Positions 1-8,804 of a stretch of DNA of 64,000 bases are shown piece by piece. Made by a program: the position numbers and the translations under genes. Numbering within the stretch: the first letter of the stretch is position 1; the number at the start of each line of letters is the position of its first letter. Source of the stretch: VRUE01 sp963824705. Lineage in GTDB: Bacteria; Actinomycetota; Thermoleophilia; Solirubrobacterales; 70-9. The notes beneath the pieces were generated by a model that worked only from the letters and a program-made list of their open reading frames with translations, did no database searches and was not told the origin of the DNA. The stretch spans positions 186,001 to 250,000 of the forward strand of contig CAWGQE010000003.1 of the NCBI GenBank assembly GCA_963824705.1, in the 5' to 3' direction.

Positions 1-1
1 G

Positions 2-2002
2 ATCGGCGCTGAGGGAAACAACGGCATCGGCATCACCGGTGTCGCGCAGGACGTCAGCATCATGCCGCTGCGGGTCTGCTCCCGTGAACTCTGCCCGGGC
101 TCGGCCGTGGTCGCGGCGATCGGGTACGCCGGCGCTCATGGGGCACGGGTGGCGAACATCTCGCTGGGGAGCGAAAGCCCCCGTCCCACGATACGCGACG
201 CCATTGCCGCCAACCCGCAGACGCTCTTCGTGGTCGCGGGCGGCAATCAGCATGAAAACAACGAAGTCGCGCCCCGCTATCCATGCGTCTACAACCCGCT
301 CGCGGAAGGGAAAAGCGCGGTCGACAACGTGATCTGCGTCGCCGCTACGGATCAGGCCGACCGGCTGGCCGAATTCTCGAACTGGGGCGCGAAAACCGTC
401 GACCTCGGCGCGCCGGGGACCGAGACGCTCAGTACCTACCCGATCACCTACGCGTTCCACGACGACTTCGAGGTCGACGACTTCGCCACCAAATGGACCG
501 CCACCGGGCCAGACGGCGGCTTCGCCCGCACCAACGAGGCGCCCCTCACCTCCTACGGGATCGGCGACTCGCCCGGTGTACCCCCGGCCCCCGGATCGGT
601 CCGGGCCTCGAGGTCGGCTCCCATCACGATTCCGCCCGGCTTTCAAGAATGTGTTGTGGAAGTGACCCGCAAGGTATCCGGTGGTCCCGTTGCGTGGCTC
701 GACGTCGAACTCGACGGAGAAGTGGAAGAAGGCTTCGCCAACAACACCTCCGGGCGCATATCCCACCGCCTGGGCCGCGATCTGAGCGGAGGCGGCGAAC
801 TGACCATGCACGTCGAATACACGGCCAGCGCAAATCCCAAACCCAGCGACGGCGCCTGGTTCGACGACATCGATGTGCAATGCATATCGCAGCTGGGCGA
901 ACCGGGCGGATACGCCTTTTTGGAAGGCACTTCGATGGCCACCCCGCACGTGACCGGCGCCGCCGCCCTGCTCTTCTCCCAGAAGCCGACCGCGAGCGTG
1001 ACCGAAGTGCGGCAGGCGCTGCTCGGGAGCGTCGACCCGGTCTCCTCGCTGGCCGGGAAAACGGCCTCCGGTGGCCGCCTCGATATCTCCGCCGCGCTCG
1101 ATCTCTTCGATGCGACCCCGCCGCCGGTCCCGGTGCTGAGCGCCACGAGCCCACCCTCACCGGCCGACAACAACCACCCGCGACTGATCGGCTCAGCCCA
1201 GCGTGGGACCGGCATCGCCGTGTACGCCAGTGCGGACTGCTCCGGCTCCCAGGTCGCCAGCGGCACCGCCGCCCAGCTGGCCGGGGTGGGCATAGCTGTC
1301 GACGTCGCCGACAACACCACCACCCAGTTCTCCGTCAGCGCCACCGACCTGGCGCCGCACACCTCGGCCTGCTCGGCGCCGATCGCCTACAGCGAGGAAA
1401 CCGACCTCGTGGCGCCGGCGGCGCCGCAGTTGCTCTCCACCGACCCGCCCTCACCGGCCTCGAGCGGCACCCCGCGGATCCTCGGCGGCGGCGAGGCGGG
1501 GTCGACCGTGCGCGTCTATGCGGGCTCGGCCTGCGCCGGCTCCCCGGTGGGGACCGGAAGCGCAGCCCAACTCGGATCGCCCGGCATCCCCGTCCAAGTC
1601 GCCGAGGGCGCCACCGCGGTCTTCTCGGCGACCGCCACCGACGCAAGCGACAACACCTCACCCTGCTCGACGCCAATCTCGTACGTGCACGTGAAAGCGA
1701 CGACGGGCTCAGGTGGAGGGGATGGCGGTTCGACGACCGGTCAGGGCGGAGGGGGTGGCGGCCAGACGACCCCCGCATGCATCGTCCCGAAGCTGGCCGG
1801 CAAGACGCTGGCACAGGCAAGAGCGGCGTTGACGGCGGCAACTTGCAAGCTCGGCACGGTGCGGAAGCCACGGCCACGCAAGGGCAGGCATCTGCCGCCC
1901 CTCGTCGTCAAGTCCTCGGCCCCCGGGGTGGGCGCGAGACCCCCCGGCAGCGAGGTCAACCTCACGCTTGGGCCGAAACCGAGGAAACGTGGGCGAACGT
2001 AG
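2..2002 (+). CDS. Secreted subtilisin-like serine protease (S8), 5' end outside window
   Basis: C-terminal part of a subtilase; the frame is open from base 2, so the Asp and His of the triad lie upstream. Visible are the GNNGIGITGVA segment, the oxyanion Asn (GGN, codon at 245) and the catalytic Ser in GTSMATPHV (Ser codon at 932). Between APGTETLST and GTSMATPH lies an insert of about 150 residues (about 463-897) with a DDFE...WFDDIDVQC pattern like beta-sandwich (jelly-roll) domains. After the catalytic domain come two similar Ig-like repeats of about 95 residues (about 1110-1690), a Gly/Thr-rich linker and a PASTA-like domain (about 1771-1975, VPKLAGKTLAQARAAL). Family role: extracellular proteolysis; the PASTA-like end suggests binding near the cell wall (inference). 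The stop overlaps the start of the next gene, suggesting coupling. Confidence 0.93.
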   Translation: MGAEGNNGIGITGVAQDVSIMPLRVCSRELCPGSAVVAAIGYAGAHGARVANISLGSESPRPTIRDAIAANPQTLFVVAGGNQHENNEVAPRYPCVYNPLAEGKSAVDNVICVAATDQADRLAEFSNWGAKTVDLGAPGTETLSTYPITYAFHDDFEVDDFATKWTATGPDGGFARTNEAPLTSYGIGDSPGVPPAPGSVRASRSAPITIPPGFQECVVEVTRKVSGGPVAWLDVELDGEVEEGFANNTSGRISHRLGRDLSGGGELTMHVEYTASANPKPSDGAWFDDIDVQCISQLGEPGGYAFLEGTSMATPHVTGAAALLFSQKPTASVTEVRQALLGSVDPVSSLAGKTASGGRLDISAALDLFDATPPPVPVLSATSPPSPADNNHPRLIGSAQRGTGIAVYASADCSGSQVASGTAAQLAGVGIAVDVADNTTTQFSVSATDLAPHTSACSAPIAYSEETDLVAPAAPQLLSTDPPSPASSGTPRILGGGEAGSTVRVYAGSACAGSPVGTGSAAQLGSPGIPVQVAEGATAVFSATATDASDNTSPCSTPISYVHVKATTGSGGGDGGSTTGQGGGGGGQTTPACIVPKLAGKTLAQARAALTAATCKLGTVRKPRPRKGRHLPPLVVKSSAPGVGARPPGSEVNLTLGPKPRKRGRT

Positions 2003-3479
2003 GGGCAGGGAGGGGACGGTACGAGCGGGCGTTGCCGCCTTCTGCGCGCTCACGCTGGCACTCCTCGTGCCGACGCCGGCGAGTGCTGGGCACTGGTCGA
2101 CAGCAAGGCTGCCGGGGCCCGCGGGCAAGGTCTTCCTGCTTGGCGCCTCCTGTCCGTCGACCTCTCTCTGCGTCGTCTCCGGGACCAACAACCTGATCGC
2201 GACCTCGACCGACCCGACCGGCGGCCCGGGCGCCTGGAGCTACCGCTACGTCGGCGACGGGCCTTGGCCGGAAACCGAGAACTGGTCTGCCCAGGGGATC
2301 TCCGGCAAACCGATTCGGGGCCTCTCCTGCCCGTCGGCCTCACTCTGCGTCGGCGTCACCGAGCAGGGCAACATCTACAGCAGCACCAACCCGACCGGCC
2401 CCCCGTCGGCGTGGAACAACGTGCAAATCGACGACGGCACAGGCCGCAACACTCACCTCTTCGGCGTCTCCTGCCCGACCGTATCGCTCTGCGTCGCTGT
2501 CTCGGGCAAGCGCGAGGACACCGGCAGGATCTTCACGTCCACCGACCCGACCGGTGGGTCCGGGGCCTGGCACTCAATCGGCCTCGCCGAACCATTCGAA
2601 TTCCGCGCGATCTCCTGCCCGACCGTATCGCTGTGCGTCGCGATCGGCAACGACGGCCGGATTGTCGTCTCGACCGAACCGACCGGCGACGCCGGCGCCT
2701 GGCGGATCGTCGGGGCGCCCGCCGGACCCGGCACGATGCAGGCGATCTTCTGCCTGCCCGCCCTCTGCCTGAGCGGCAACGAGGGTGGAAACCTGATCGC
2801 GACGACCAGGCCGACCGGGTCGCTCTCGGACTGGGACGTCTTCCCCGGCGGCGGCTCGGTCCAGATCACCGGCGCCTCATGTCCGAGCGCCTTGCAGTGC
2901 CTCGCCGTCGATAACAACGGAAGCGTGCTCACGTCCGCGAACCCGACCGGCGGCCGCTCCGCCTGGACCTACGAAAACGTGATCCCGTTCGCGCCCCCGC
3001 CGCCGGGCGGCTCCCTGGAGGGCAACGCGCTGTTTGCGACTTCCTGCCCGTCCCCAGGCCTCTGCGTCGCCGTCGGCAGCCAGGGCCAGATCGTCACCAG
3101 CACCGACCCCTTTGCGGAGACCGATCCGACTGGCGGCAAGGTGGGCAAGAGCCGCAAACGGGGCCCGAAGCGACCGCACACGAAGATCGCCACCGTGCGC
3201 CTGCCATCCGGCAACCAGCTCCGCCACCACAACGGCAGGGTGATGATCCGCTTCCATTCCGTCGGCCGCGCCCACGGCTTCCTCTGCAGCTTCGGCGGGG
3301 GCCGTTTCCGCCACTGCCACTCTCCAAAGCGCTACCTCGTTCACCCCACCGGCAGGTACGTCTTCCGGGTCAGGGCAATCGGTTCGACTAGCCTAAGGGG
3401 CCCGATCGCCCGCGAAGCGATCGAGATCCCGCTTCTCTGTACGGACCCGAGATTCCACAGGGGCAACTGCCTCAGGTAA
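1989..3479 (+). CDS. Secreted seven-repeat propeller protein with Cys-X5-Cys blades
   Basis: I chose GTG 1989 over TTG 1968 because GAGGAAA sits just upstream. The start lies 14 bases inside the protease gene, suggesting translational coupling. The N-terminus is a signal peptide (hydrophobic stretch ending LVPTPASA). The body has seven imperfect repeats of about 45-50 residues. Most follow SCPs..LCVAv, then a Gly-containing loop, then i.tStdPTGg..aW; repeat five (FCLPALCLSG) is shortened. The two Cys in each repeat are five residues apart. Seven such repeats fit a beta-propeller with a disulfide in each blade (inference). A basic linker leads to a C-terminal module with a C...C pattern (FLCSFGGGRFRHC) like actinobacterial surface-protein repeats. 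No catalytic residues are recognised; a binding role on the surface is likely. Confidence 0.85.
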   Translation: MGERRGREGTVRAGVAAFCALTLALLVPTPASAGHWSTARLPGPAGKVFLLGASCPSTSLCVVSGTNNLIATSTDPTGGPGAWSYRYVGDGPWPETENWSAQGISGKPIRGLSCPSASLCVGVTEQGNIYSSTNPTGPPSAWNNVQIDDGTGRNTHLFGVSCPTVSLCVAVSGKREDTGRIFTSTDPTGGSGAWHSIGLAEPFEFRAISCPTVSLCVAIGNDGRIVVSTEPTGDAGAWRIVGAPAGPGTMQAIFCLPALCLSGNEGGNLIATTRPTGSLSDWDVFPGGGSVQITGASCPSALQCLAVDNNGSVLTSANPTGGRSAWTYENVIPFAPPPPGGSLEGNALFATSCPSPGLCVAVGSQGQIVTSTDPFAETDPTGGKVGKSRKRGPKRPHTKIATVRLPSGNQLRHHNGRVMIRFHSVGRAHGFLCSFGGGRFRHCHSPKRYLVHPTGRYVFRVRAIGSTSLRGPIAREAIEIPLLCTDPRFHRGNCLR

Positions 3480-3902
3480 TGACTGAGCATCGGCATTTCG
3501 ACCTGGTCCACGGCAGCTGAGGGACGACCGTCGCCGACAGCGCAAGGCAGCCAAACTTTCGGCTCAAGTTCGGGGGTGTCCCTATTTTCGTACCGCGCCG
3601 TTCCGGTCGACGATGGAGCCTTGAGCACCCGTCCCTGCGCGCGGGGATGGATGCCATGTATCCCCGCTGAGACGCCTGAACGCAGGCTCCACGTAGCCCG
3701 GCAGGACCATAGTTTCAGCCGACGCCCGCGCGGCTCGCAGATACTCGATGGCAGCCCCTCGTTCCGAGCTGCCAAGTATCGCCTGCCAGGCGAGACGATC
3801 GAGGAAGCTGAGGGGATGCGCTGAAGCCCGCTTGGTTGGCGCAGGGCGGTTGGAATGCCATTGCCGCGCTTCCCAGCTGACGAGGTTACCTAGCCAGGCG
3901 CG
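3480..3902. other. Intergenic, no supported gene
   Basis: Gap of about 420 bases between the propeller gene and the convergent gene ending at 3903. The 82-codon open frame on the plus strand (3576-3824) has no family likeness and atypical composition, so I do not call it. No repeat, tRNA or clear hairpin was seen. Confidence 0.5.
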
Positions 3903-5120
3903 CTAGAGGCCGGCTTTGCGGCCTCCCAACCCTTCGGAACGAGTGACGAACGCGCGCATCTCAGGAGGATCTGATCCGATAAGCAGATTGAACGGAAAGA
4001 TCGGTCGGCTACCGTCTCTAAACAGCAGTCGTTCGTGGCTGCCACGAATGCCGAATGGGTTCAGCAGCAGCGTGGGCCGAACTCCGGTCGAGCGCTCGAA
4101 CGCCTCAAAGATGGGTTCGGCGAGCGGGCTGTCCTCGAGAGACACCACTGATGGATCAGTCTCCTTTGCAACCAACTCTTCTCGGGGCAAAAGGATGTCG
4201 TAGTAGTGGATCTCAGGATCGGGCACGGCCACCGCTGCGCCGATAAGCATCACGCCGAGAACGTTGTTTGGGAGGTCAACAGCTGAGAGAACCTGGCGGA
4301 CCGACAGGACGGGCGCTCCGTTCGACCACCAGAGTGCCACCCAGCAGTCATCATGGGTGTTCAGTTGGCGTAAGGCGGTTTCAATGCGTTCTCGAACACG
4401 TTCTAAATAGCGCTGTTCGGTGTAGTGCGCAGCTATGACTGCCCCGTGAAGGTCTCGAATGTGGGCGGGGAGCTTTCTTTGCCGCTTGCGGTCTTCGCGC
4501 GCGAATGATCTCCGCTCCGCGCGGCTGGCTGCGCCGGGTAGGTGGGGACTATCGAAGTCAATGTGATTGGTACTTACGCCACTCTCTGGGGAGAGCTTCT
4601 GTAATAGAGGGACGGTGCGCTTGAAGAATGCAACCTCCGGTTCCGAAAGCCCGATTGCTTTGAACTCAATGCTGACTCCAGCATTCGACCTGGGCGCCCT
4701 CAAACGGAAGTCGGCATTTGGCCCTCCGACAGTCGATCCGCTGTCGAGTTCTAGCTCCAGATCCGACTCGAAGAACCTCAATGCAGATCGGCCAGCGATC
4801 ATCTCAACAGCCGTTGGCCAGACATCTCGATCTCGTCGGAGCTTTGCGACCAGCTTGTTTTCCGACACGCCTCGTCCGATAAGGGCGTCAAGAGCGCTGT
4901 CCAGCATGCACGCCCCCGCGACCGCATCGATGTCCGCTCTTCGGGTTAGCTCGTTGGAGAGATGGTCGATGCCAAGAGCATCAATTCTCTCCCGGGACAC
5001 TTGAATTCGGTCTACCGGCAAGCCCGTCAACCGGAACGTCCAGTCGTCGATGATGGCCATCTTGGTCACTGTGTGATGGTAGGGCGTACTGAGATCGGCC
5101 TGGTTCAAGCCGATGGCCAC
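3903..5120 (-). CDS. Hypothetical protein, possible PD-(D/E)XK nuclease-like core
   Basis: 405 residues, not assigned to a known family. Around residues 115-155 it has FFESDLELELD, then GGPNADFRL, then VSIEFKAIGL: an acidic residue after a beta strand, a D about 15 residues before E-x-K, and flanking strands. This is the order of a PD-(D/E)XK active site (E or D, D, ExK). That match is by eye only. A basic middle segment (RAERRSFAREDRKRQRK) may bind nucleic acid. Visibly lower GC than its neighbours, which suggests recent acquisition. It is divergent from the gene at 5288 with a gap of about 170 bases. It lies outside the tRNA-bounded islands, so if mobile it came by another route. Confidence 0.7.
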   Translation of the reverse strand: MAIGLNQADLSTPYHHTVTKMAIIDDWTFRLTGLPVDRIQVSRERIDALGIDHLSNELTRRADIDAVAGACMLDSALDALIGRGVSENKLVAKLRRDRDVWPTAVEMIAGRSALRFFESDLELELDSGSTVGGPNADFRLRAPRSNAGVSIEFKAIGLSEPEVAFFKRTVPLLQKLSPESGVSTNHIDFDSPHLPGAASRAERRSFAREDRKRQRKLPAHIRDLHGAVIAAHYTEQRYLERVRERIETALRQLNTHDDCWVALWWSNGAPVLSVRQVLSAVDLPNNVLGVMLIGAAVAVPDPEIHYYDILLPREELVAKETDPSVVSLEDSPLAEPIFEAFERSTGVRPTLLLNPFGIRGSHERLLFRDGSRPIFPFNLLIGSDPPEMRAFVTRSEGLGGRKAGL

Positions 5121-5287
5121 GATGCTCCGTTCACGAAAGGCGCAACGAGCGGAGGGGATCTCCGGTCCCTTTGCGGTGTTCGCAGCACCACCGCCAGCGT
5201 GGAGCCGTCCTCCAGCCGCGACGCCGAGCCCGATACCGTAAGTCCTATGAGGCTTGAGCAGACTCTCCTCGTGGTCCTTTTCGACTG

Positions 5288-6358
5288 ATGGACGCTGGAG
5301 CTGTCGCCGCGATCGCGGCTGTCGTCACCCTCCCCCTAGGTCTCGTGCAGTGGCGCAGTACCCGCGCCCAAGCGCGCAGCGCCGAGGTTGATCTGCTGCG
5401 GGAGATGCGTGCCGATTGGCTGGGACTAAAGCCTCAGTGGCACAAGGCGCTCCTTACCGCGATCGGCCCCGACAGTTACTACAGCCCGGCAGACATGGGG
5501 ACCAGAGAGCAATTTCGACAGTTGATTGAAGATATCCAGTCGACGCCCGGCACCGAGGATCCCAATTGGTCCGCACACCTCAACAACACCAGGGACCGCT
5601 CCCATGAATTCGAACAGGCACAGCGCGACGTGCTTTTCTTCTTGGCGACTCTCGCCTCAGTTGTCCTCAGGGGTCGGCTCTCCCCAGCTCTCGCTTACAC
5701 CGTGATTGGTCCGGACGTGGTGCGTCGCAGCCGCCAGATCCGCGTCTTGCTTGGTGCCGCAGCCCCAGACTGGTACTCGCTGGACCGGACCGACGAAGAT
5801 GGCCCTGCTGATCAGGCTGGTGAGACTCCTTTGAGCGAAGCCGAGCAGCTGTTGGAGGAACTGGACGACGACGCTGGCGATGATCAGGAGTGCCCTTGGG
5901 TTTACTGGGTTGACAGCCTCCCTGGTCTTACCGATCGTGTCCTCGGTCTCATGGATGTGCTGTGGGCAGAGGGAGCTCGCAGATACGACCTAGAAACGCA
6001 TGATCTCGTCGCTGGCGCAGCGACCAAGTATCACACCAAGTCGGGGCGGCGAAATAGGCTGCGGATTCGGCGCCTTTGCCGAGAGCACAACTCACGGCTC
6101 GCAGGCTGGAAGCTAGAGCGATCCCTGCTCGTTGGCGAGTTCCTTCCTCTCGGCCCGCCGCGCCGGGTGGACTTCATCGCACTTGAGGTCGTTCCGGAGC
6201 CACTGCGTGGGTGGGGTGCCCGGGGTTGGGCACGGCGAAATTGGGCATTCTTCAAGGGCCGCTTCAGGAGATCGAGGCGTTCTGTGACGCTGGAGCTCCC
6301 GGTGGACCCTGTTGCCCTCACAACTTCCTCAGGCGAATCGCCCTTTTCTGGCATCTAA
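5288..6358 (+). CDS. Hypothetical protein with N-terminal membrane anchor
   Basis: 356 residues of unknown family. The N-terminus (AGAVAAIAAVVTLPLGLVQW) is one transmembrane helix followed at once by a charged helix (STRAQARSAEVDLLREMRADW), a common form for a membrane-tethered cytoplasmic protein. The remainder is soluble and mixed, with acidic stretches near residues 170-200 and a basic C-terminus (KGRFRRSRRS). ATG 5288 lies right after a stop in another frame. The next gene's longest frame begins 46 bases before this stop, so the two are probably co-transcribed. No function can be assigned. Confidence 0.65.
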   Translation: MDAGAVAAIAAVVTLPLGLVQWRSTRAQARSAEVDLLREMRADWLGLKPQWHKALLTAIGPDSYYSPADMGTREQFRQLIEDIQSTPGTEDPNWSAHLNNTRDRSHEFEQAQRDVLFFLATLASVVLRGRLSPALAYTVIGPDVVRRSRQIRVLLGAAAPDWYSLDRTDEDGPADQAGETPLSEAEQLLEELDDDAGDDQECPWVYWVDSLPGLTDRVLGLMDVLWAEGARRYDLETHDLVAGAATKYHTKSGRRNRLRIRRLCREHNSRLAGWKLERSLLVGEFLPLGPPRRVDFIALEVVPEPLRGWGARGWARRNWAFFKGRFRRSRRSVTLELPVDPVALTTSSGESPFSGI

Positions 6359-6419
6359 GTCTTGTGGCCGTCGGCCGATGTCTGCCGCGGGGCGGCGGAT
6401 TAGGCTCGCTCCTGAGCAC

Positions 6420-8264
6420 ATGGACTTCCATCCACCACTCGGGATCGCGACCACCATCGCCCGCTGGGCCCTCGCCGGCCTCCTCTGGCTCCTGCGGCGT
6501 CCCTTTCTCTTCTCCCGGCGCCTCTGGGTATGCGCTCTCCTCGTCGCGTCGGTGCTCGACGCGGTGGCCTCGCTCCTCGGCCCGCTCGTCGTCTCACTGG
6601 TTCTGCTGGCGCCGCCTCTGATCTGTGCTGCCGTCCTCATCCAGTGGTGGTGGCTCGGTCGCGGCAAGGATCCGATCGTCTTCGTCAGCCTTTTCCGAGG
6701 CCGCTCCCCCAAAGGGCGCGATGCGGCTGAGACCCACCTCGGCGCCCTCGCCTCCTACCTTCGCGAAAGCGAGCACCTGGCGGTCGTGGGCCCGCTCGAT
6801 ATTCGGATCATCAGCCTGCCGCTCTCGGAGGCACAGGCCGTGCGCCTCCTGCGGATCTCCGAGGCCCTGGTCGTCGTCCGCGGCACCGGAGATGCTGCGG
6901 CGGAGACCAGTCGTTGGGAGTGGTGGGCGCACTTTCGCGACGAGAGACCTGAATTCACGCTGAACGAACATCGCTTCTCACTCTCCCATGTCGACTCGAA
7001 GCCCTCTTTTCTCGACCACCTTCTCTCGGTTCCGCCGATCGCGACGAGCCACGATGTCGAGGGGGATCTGGAGGTCTCCGAGTTCGTCGCCACCTCGATC
7101 ACGATCCGGCACTTCAACGCGCTTAGCGAGGTGATCGGGATCCTAGCCAGCGAATTGGTCTTCGAAGGGCGCCTCCCCGGGCGAACCTTCCTGATCCCCG
7201 AACCGGACGATCCCGAGCTGAGCCCCGGCCTCCAGGGTCGCACCGCCATCCTGGAAGCGGTCTCGAATGTCAGCACGGGTACCGATAGGAAGGCCACTCT
7301 CGATCGTCTGCAGCAACTCTGCCTGGGCGGCTTCGGTGACGTCGACTTCGCGCTCTGGATCCAGCTCCAATGGTTCATCGCGACCATCGAGGGTTGGCAC
7401 TCATACCGCGAGGCACTCGAGGCGTCGTTGCCGATCGTCGAGCGCTTCCCCGCGGACGTGAACGTCTTGACCAATGCCGCAGGGGCCGCGGTCGAAGCCC
7501 ACGATCTCCGGCGGGCCGAGGAGCTCGCCGAGCGTGCAGCCGAGGTCGACCCACTCGACTTCGGAGTCAGTCGGGTTCTCGGCAACATCGCCTGGTCACG
7601 CAATCAGCCCGCCGACGCACTGCGGCTATACCGGGCGGGAGCCCGGGAGGGATCGCCTCTCTGTCGGCAGATCGGCGATTGCTATGCCGCGCTCGGGGAA
7701 CCGCGACGGGCTCTCGCCTGCTATCGCGAGGCACTCCGGCGGAGCTCTTCTTCCGGTCTCGCGACCCGCAAGGCGCGAGACCTCCTCGGCATCCCGCAAC
7801 ATCTGCCAGTCGTCCCCGACGACTGGCACGCCCGCGTGTGGACCATGCTCCACCGCTATCCACGGCTCGTGCGGCCGGCTCTGCGGGTTTGGCGCAGGCG
7901 GCGACCCGAGGACCCGTGGTTGGAAGCCTTCCTGGGGCGCCACGCGCTCGTGGGTGGCAATCTCGAGGTCGCCATGGAATGGGCCGGCCTCGCGAGCCGC
8001 TTTTCCTCGGCGAACCGGCTGATCCCGATTCTCGACATGCTCGTGATCGCATACCTCGAAGAGCGTCCGGATCTTGAGCAGGGCGTGGAGTACCTGCGTG
8101 AACACCTCGTGTGGCTGGCGGAGATCGGGGTCCCCTCCCCTCCGGACGAGGCAGCCGACGCGCTGCGACTCTTACTCCATTCCACTCGACGCCTTGCGCG
8201 CCGACTGGACGGCGATGAAGACTTTCGCTCGCTCCTGACCGCGGCGGGTATCGACCCTCCTTAG
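6420..8264 (+). CDS. Membrane protein with C-terminal TPR-like repeats
   Basis: About 614 residues from ATG 6420. The frame is open back to TTG 6312, with another ATG at 6378; none has a strong ribosome site. I chose 6420 because the sequence before it is Arg/Pro-rich and not conserved-looking. Two or three hydrophobic helices lie within the first 90 residues (ARWALAGLLWLL, WVCALLVASVLD, LVVSLVLLAPPLICAAVLI). The middle is globular. Residues about 370-480 (VNVLTNAAGAAVEAHDLRRA, GDCYAALGEPRRALACYREA) are typical tetratricopeptide repeats, which bind proteins. Probably in a unit with the gene at 5288. The partner is unknown. Confidence 0.7.
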   Translation: MDFHPPLGIATTIARWALAGLLWLLRRPFLFSRRLWVCALLVASVLDAVASLLGPLVVSLVLLAPPLICAAVLIQWWWLGRGKDPIVFVSLFRGRSPKGRDAAETHLGALASYLRESEHLAVVGPLDIRIISLPLSEAQAVRLLRISEALVVVRGTGDAAAETSRWEWWAHFRDERPEFTLNEHRFSLSHVDSKPSFLDHLLSVPPIATSHDVEGDLEVSEFVATSITIRHFNALSEVIGILASELVFEGRLPGRTFLIPEPDDPELSPGLQGRTAILEAVSNVSTGTDRKATLDRLQQLCLGGFGDVDFALWIQLQWFIATIEGWHSYREALEASLPIVERFPADVNVLTNAAGAAVEAHDLRRAEELAERAAEVDPLDFGVSRVLGNIAWSRNQPADALRLYRAGAREGSPLCRQIGDCYAALGEPRRALACYREALRRSSSSGLATRKARDLLGIPQHLPVVPDDWHARVWTMLHRYPRLVRPALRVWRRRRPEDPWLEAFLGRHALVGGNLEVAMEWAGLASRFSSANRLIPILDMLVIAYLEERPDLEQGVEYLREHLVWLAEIGVPSPPDEAADALRLLLHSTRRLARRLDGDEDFRSLLTAAGIDPP

Positions 8265-8396
8265 CGCTCGACGCCGAAGGTCGCTCGGCTCGCCCGCGGC
8301 GGCGATTGTTGAGCCTCCTCGCACGAGGGCGATGCGGGAGGATCGCTGGGGATTCAGGAAACACAGAAGTCAGCGACGTGCAGGGTTTCTGCGGAG

Positions 8397-8441
8397 TGGA
8401 GCTAGGCGGATTCGAACCGCCGACCTCCTGGGTGCGATCCA
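8397..8441 (-). repeat. Displaced 3' part of tRNA-Ala(CGC): outer attachment site of island B
   Basis: These 45 bases are identical to the 3' part of the intact tRNA-Ala(CGC) gene at 28602-28674, covering the discriminator base, acceptor 3' strand, T arm, variable loop and anticodon stem-loop. Immediately after them (from 8442) the sequence departs and no 5' half follows. This is what tyrosine integrases leave when an element enters a tRNA 3' end: the element restores the gene at one side and the old 3' end is left at the far side. The site thus marks the left limit of the tandem islands. Confidence 0.9.
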
Positions 8442-8530
8442 AGGGCCCCTTCGGTGACCTTGCTGCCAGAAACTAGGTGATTTCCAGGGCATTTGCGACT
8501 CGCTCCGGATCGGGCGATCTAGTCAGATGC

Positions 8531-8583
8531 GCGGGGATTAGCGGCGATATGCGGGGAGTCAGGCACTTTTGGCCAGAAGTGCC
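8531..8583. repeat. Arm-type repeats and hairpin at left end of island B
   Basis: About 90 bases inside the attachment core, 8531-8557 has three imperfect 9-10 base units of the type GCGGGGATTA / GCGGCGATAT / GCGGGGA. Next, AGGCACTT and AAGTGCCT form an inverted repeat (8560-8583). The same ATTAGCGG units recur near the other attachment sites (16806 and, inverted, 28469) and at 20401. Their spacing from the core fits integrase arm-binding or excisionase sites (inference). Confidence 0.6.
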
Positions 8584-8790
8584 TGAAATTGGCCGCTGGA
8601 TTCGGTGGCGGTTGGAGCTACTGTGAACCAGATGTCCCGACGCCACAAACGAGGTCCGCGACCCGGGTTGGTCGCTGAATGAGCACGGGACCTTTTCTTG
8701 TCGATTTTGCGTGCTTCAATTTGCCAGGATGTATCCGCTCAAAGCGGGAATATTTGGGCTTGGCGGTTGTCCTGTGACCAAGCTAGAATC

Positions 8791-8804
8791 CGAACATATG
8801 TTCG
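8791..8804. promoter_or_regulatory. LexA-type SOS box over the start codon of the DprA-like gene
   Basis: CGAACATATGTTCG is a perfect 14-base palindrome; with the next base it reads CGAACATATGTTCGA. It matches the Gram-positive/mycobacterial LexA consensus (TCGAAC-N4-GTTCGA) at all but the first base. The ATG inside the palindrome (8798-8800) is the preferred start of the DprA-like gene, so repressor binding would cover the start. This predicts induction by DNA damage. Confidence 0.7.

Noticed and set aside
3576..3824. 82-codon frame after the propeller gene
   Set aside because: No recognisable motif, atypical composition and no ribosome site.
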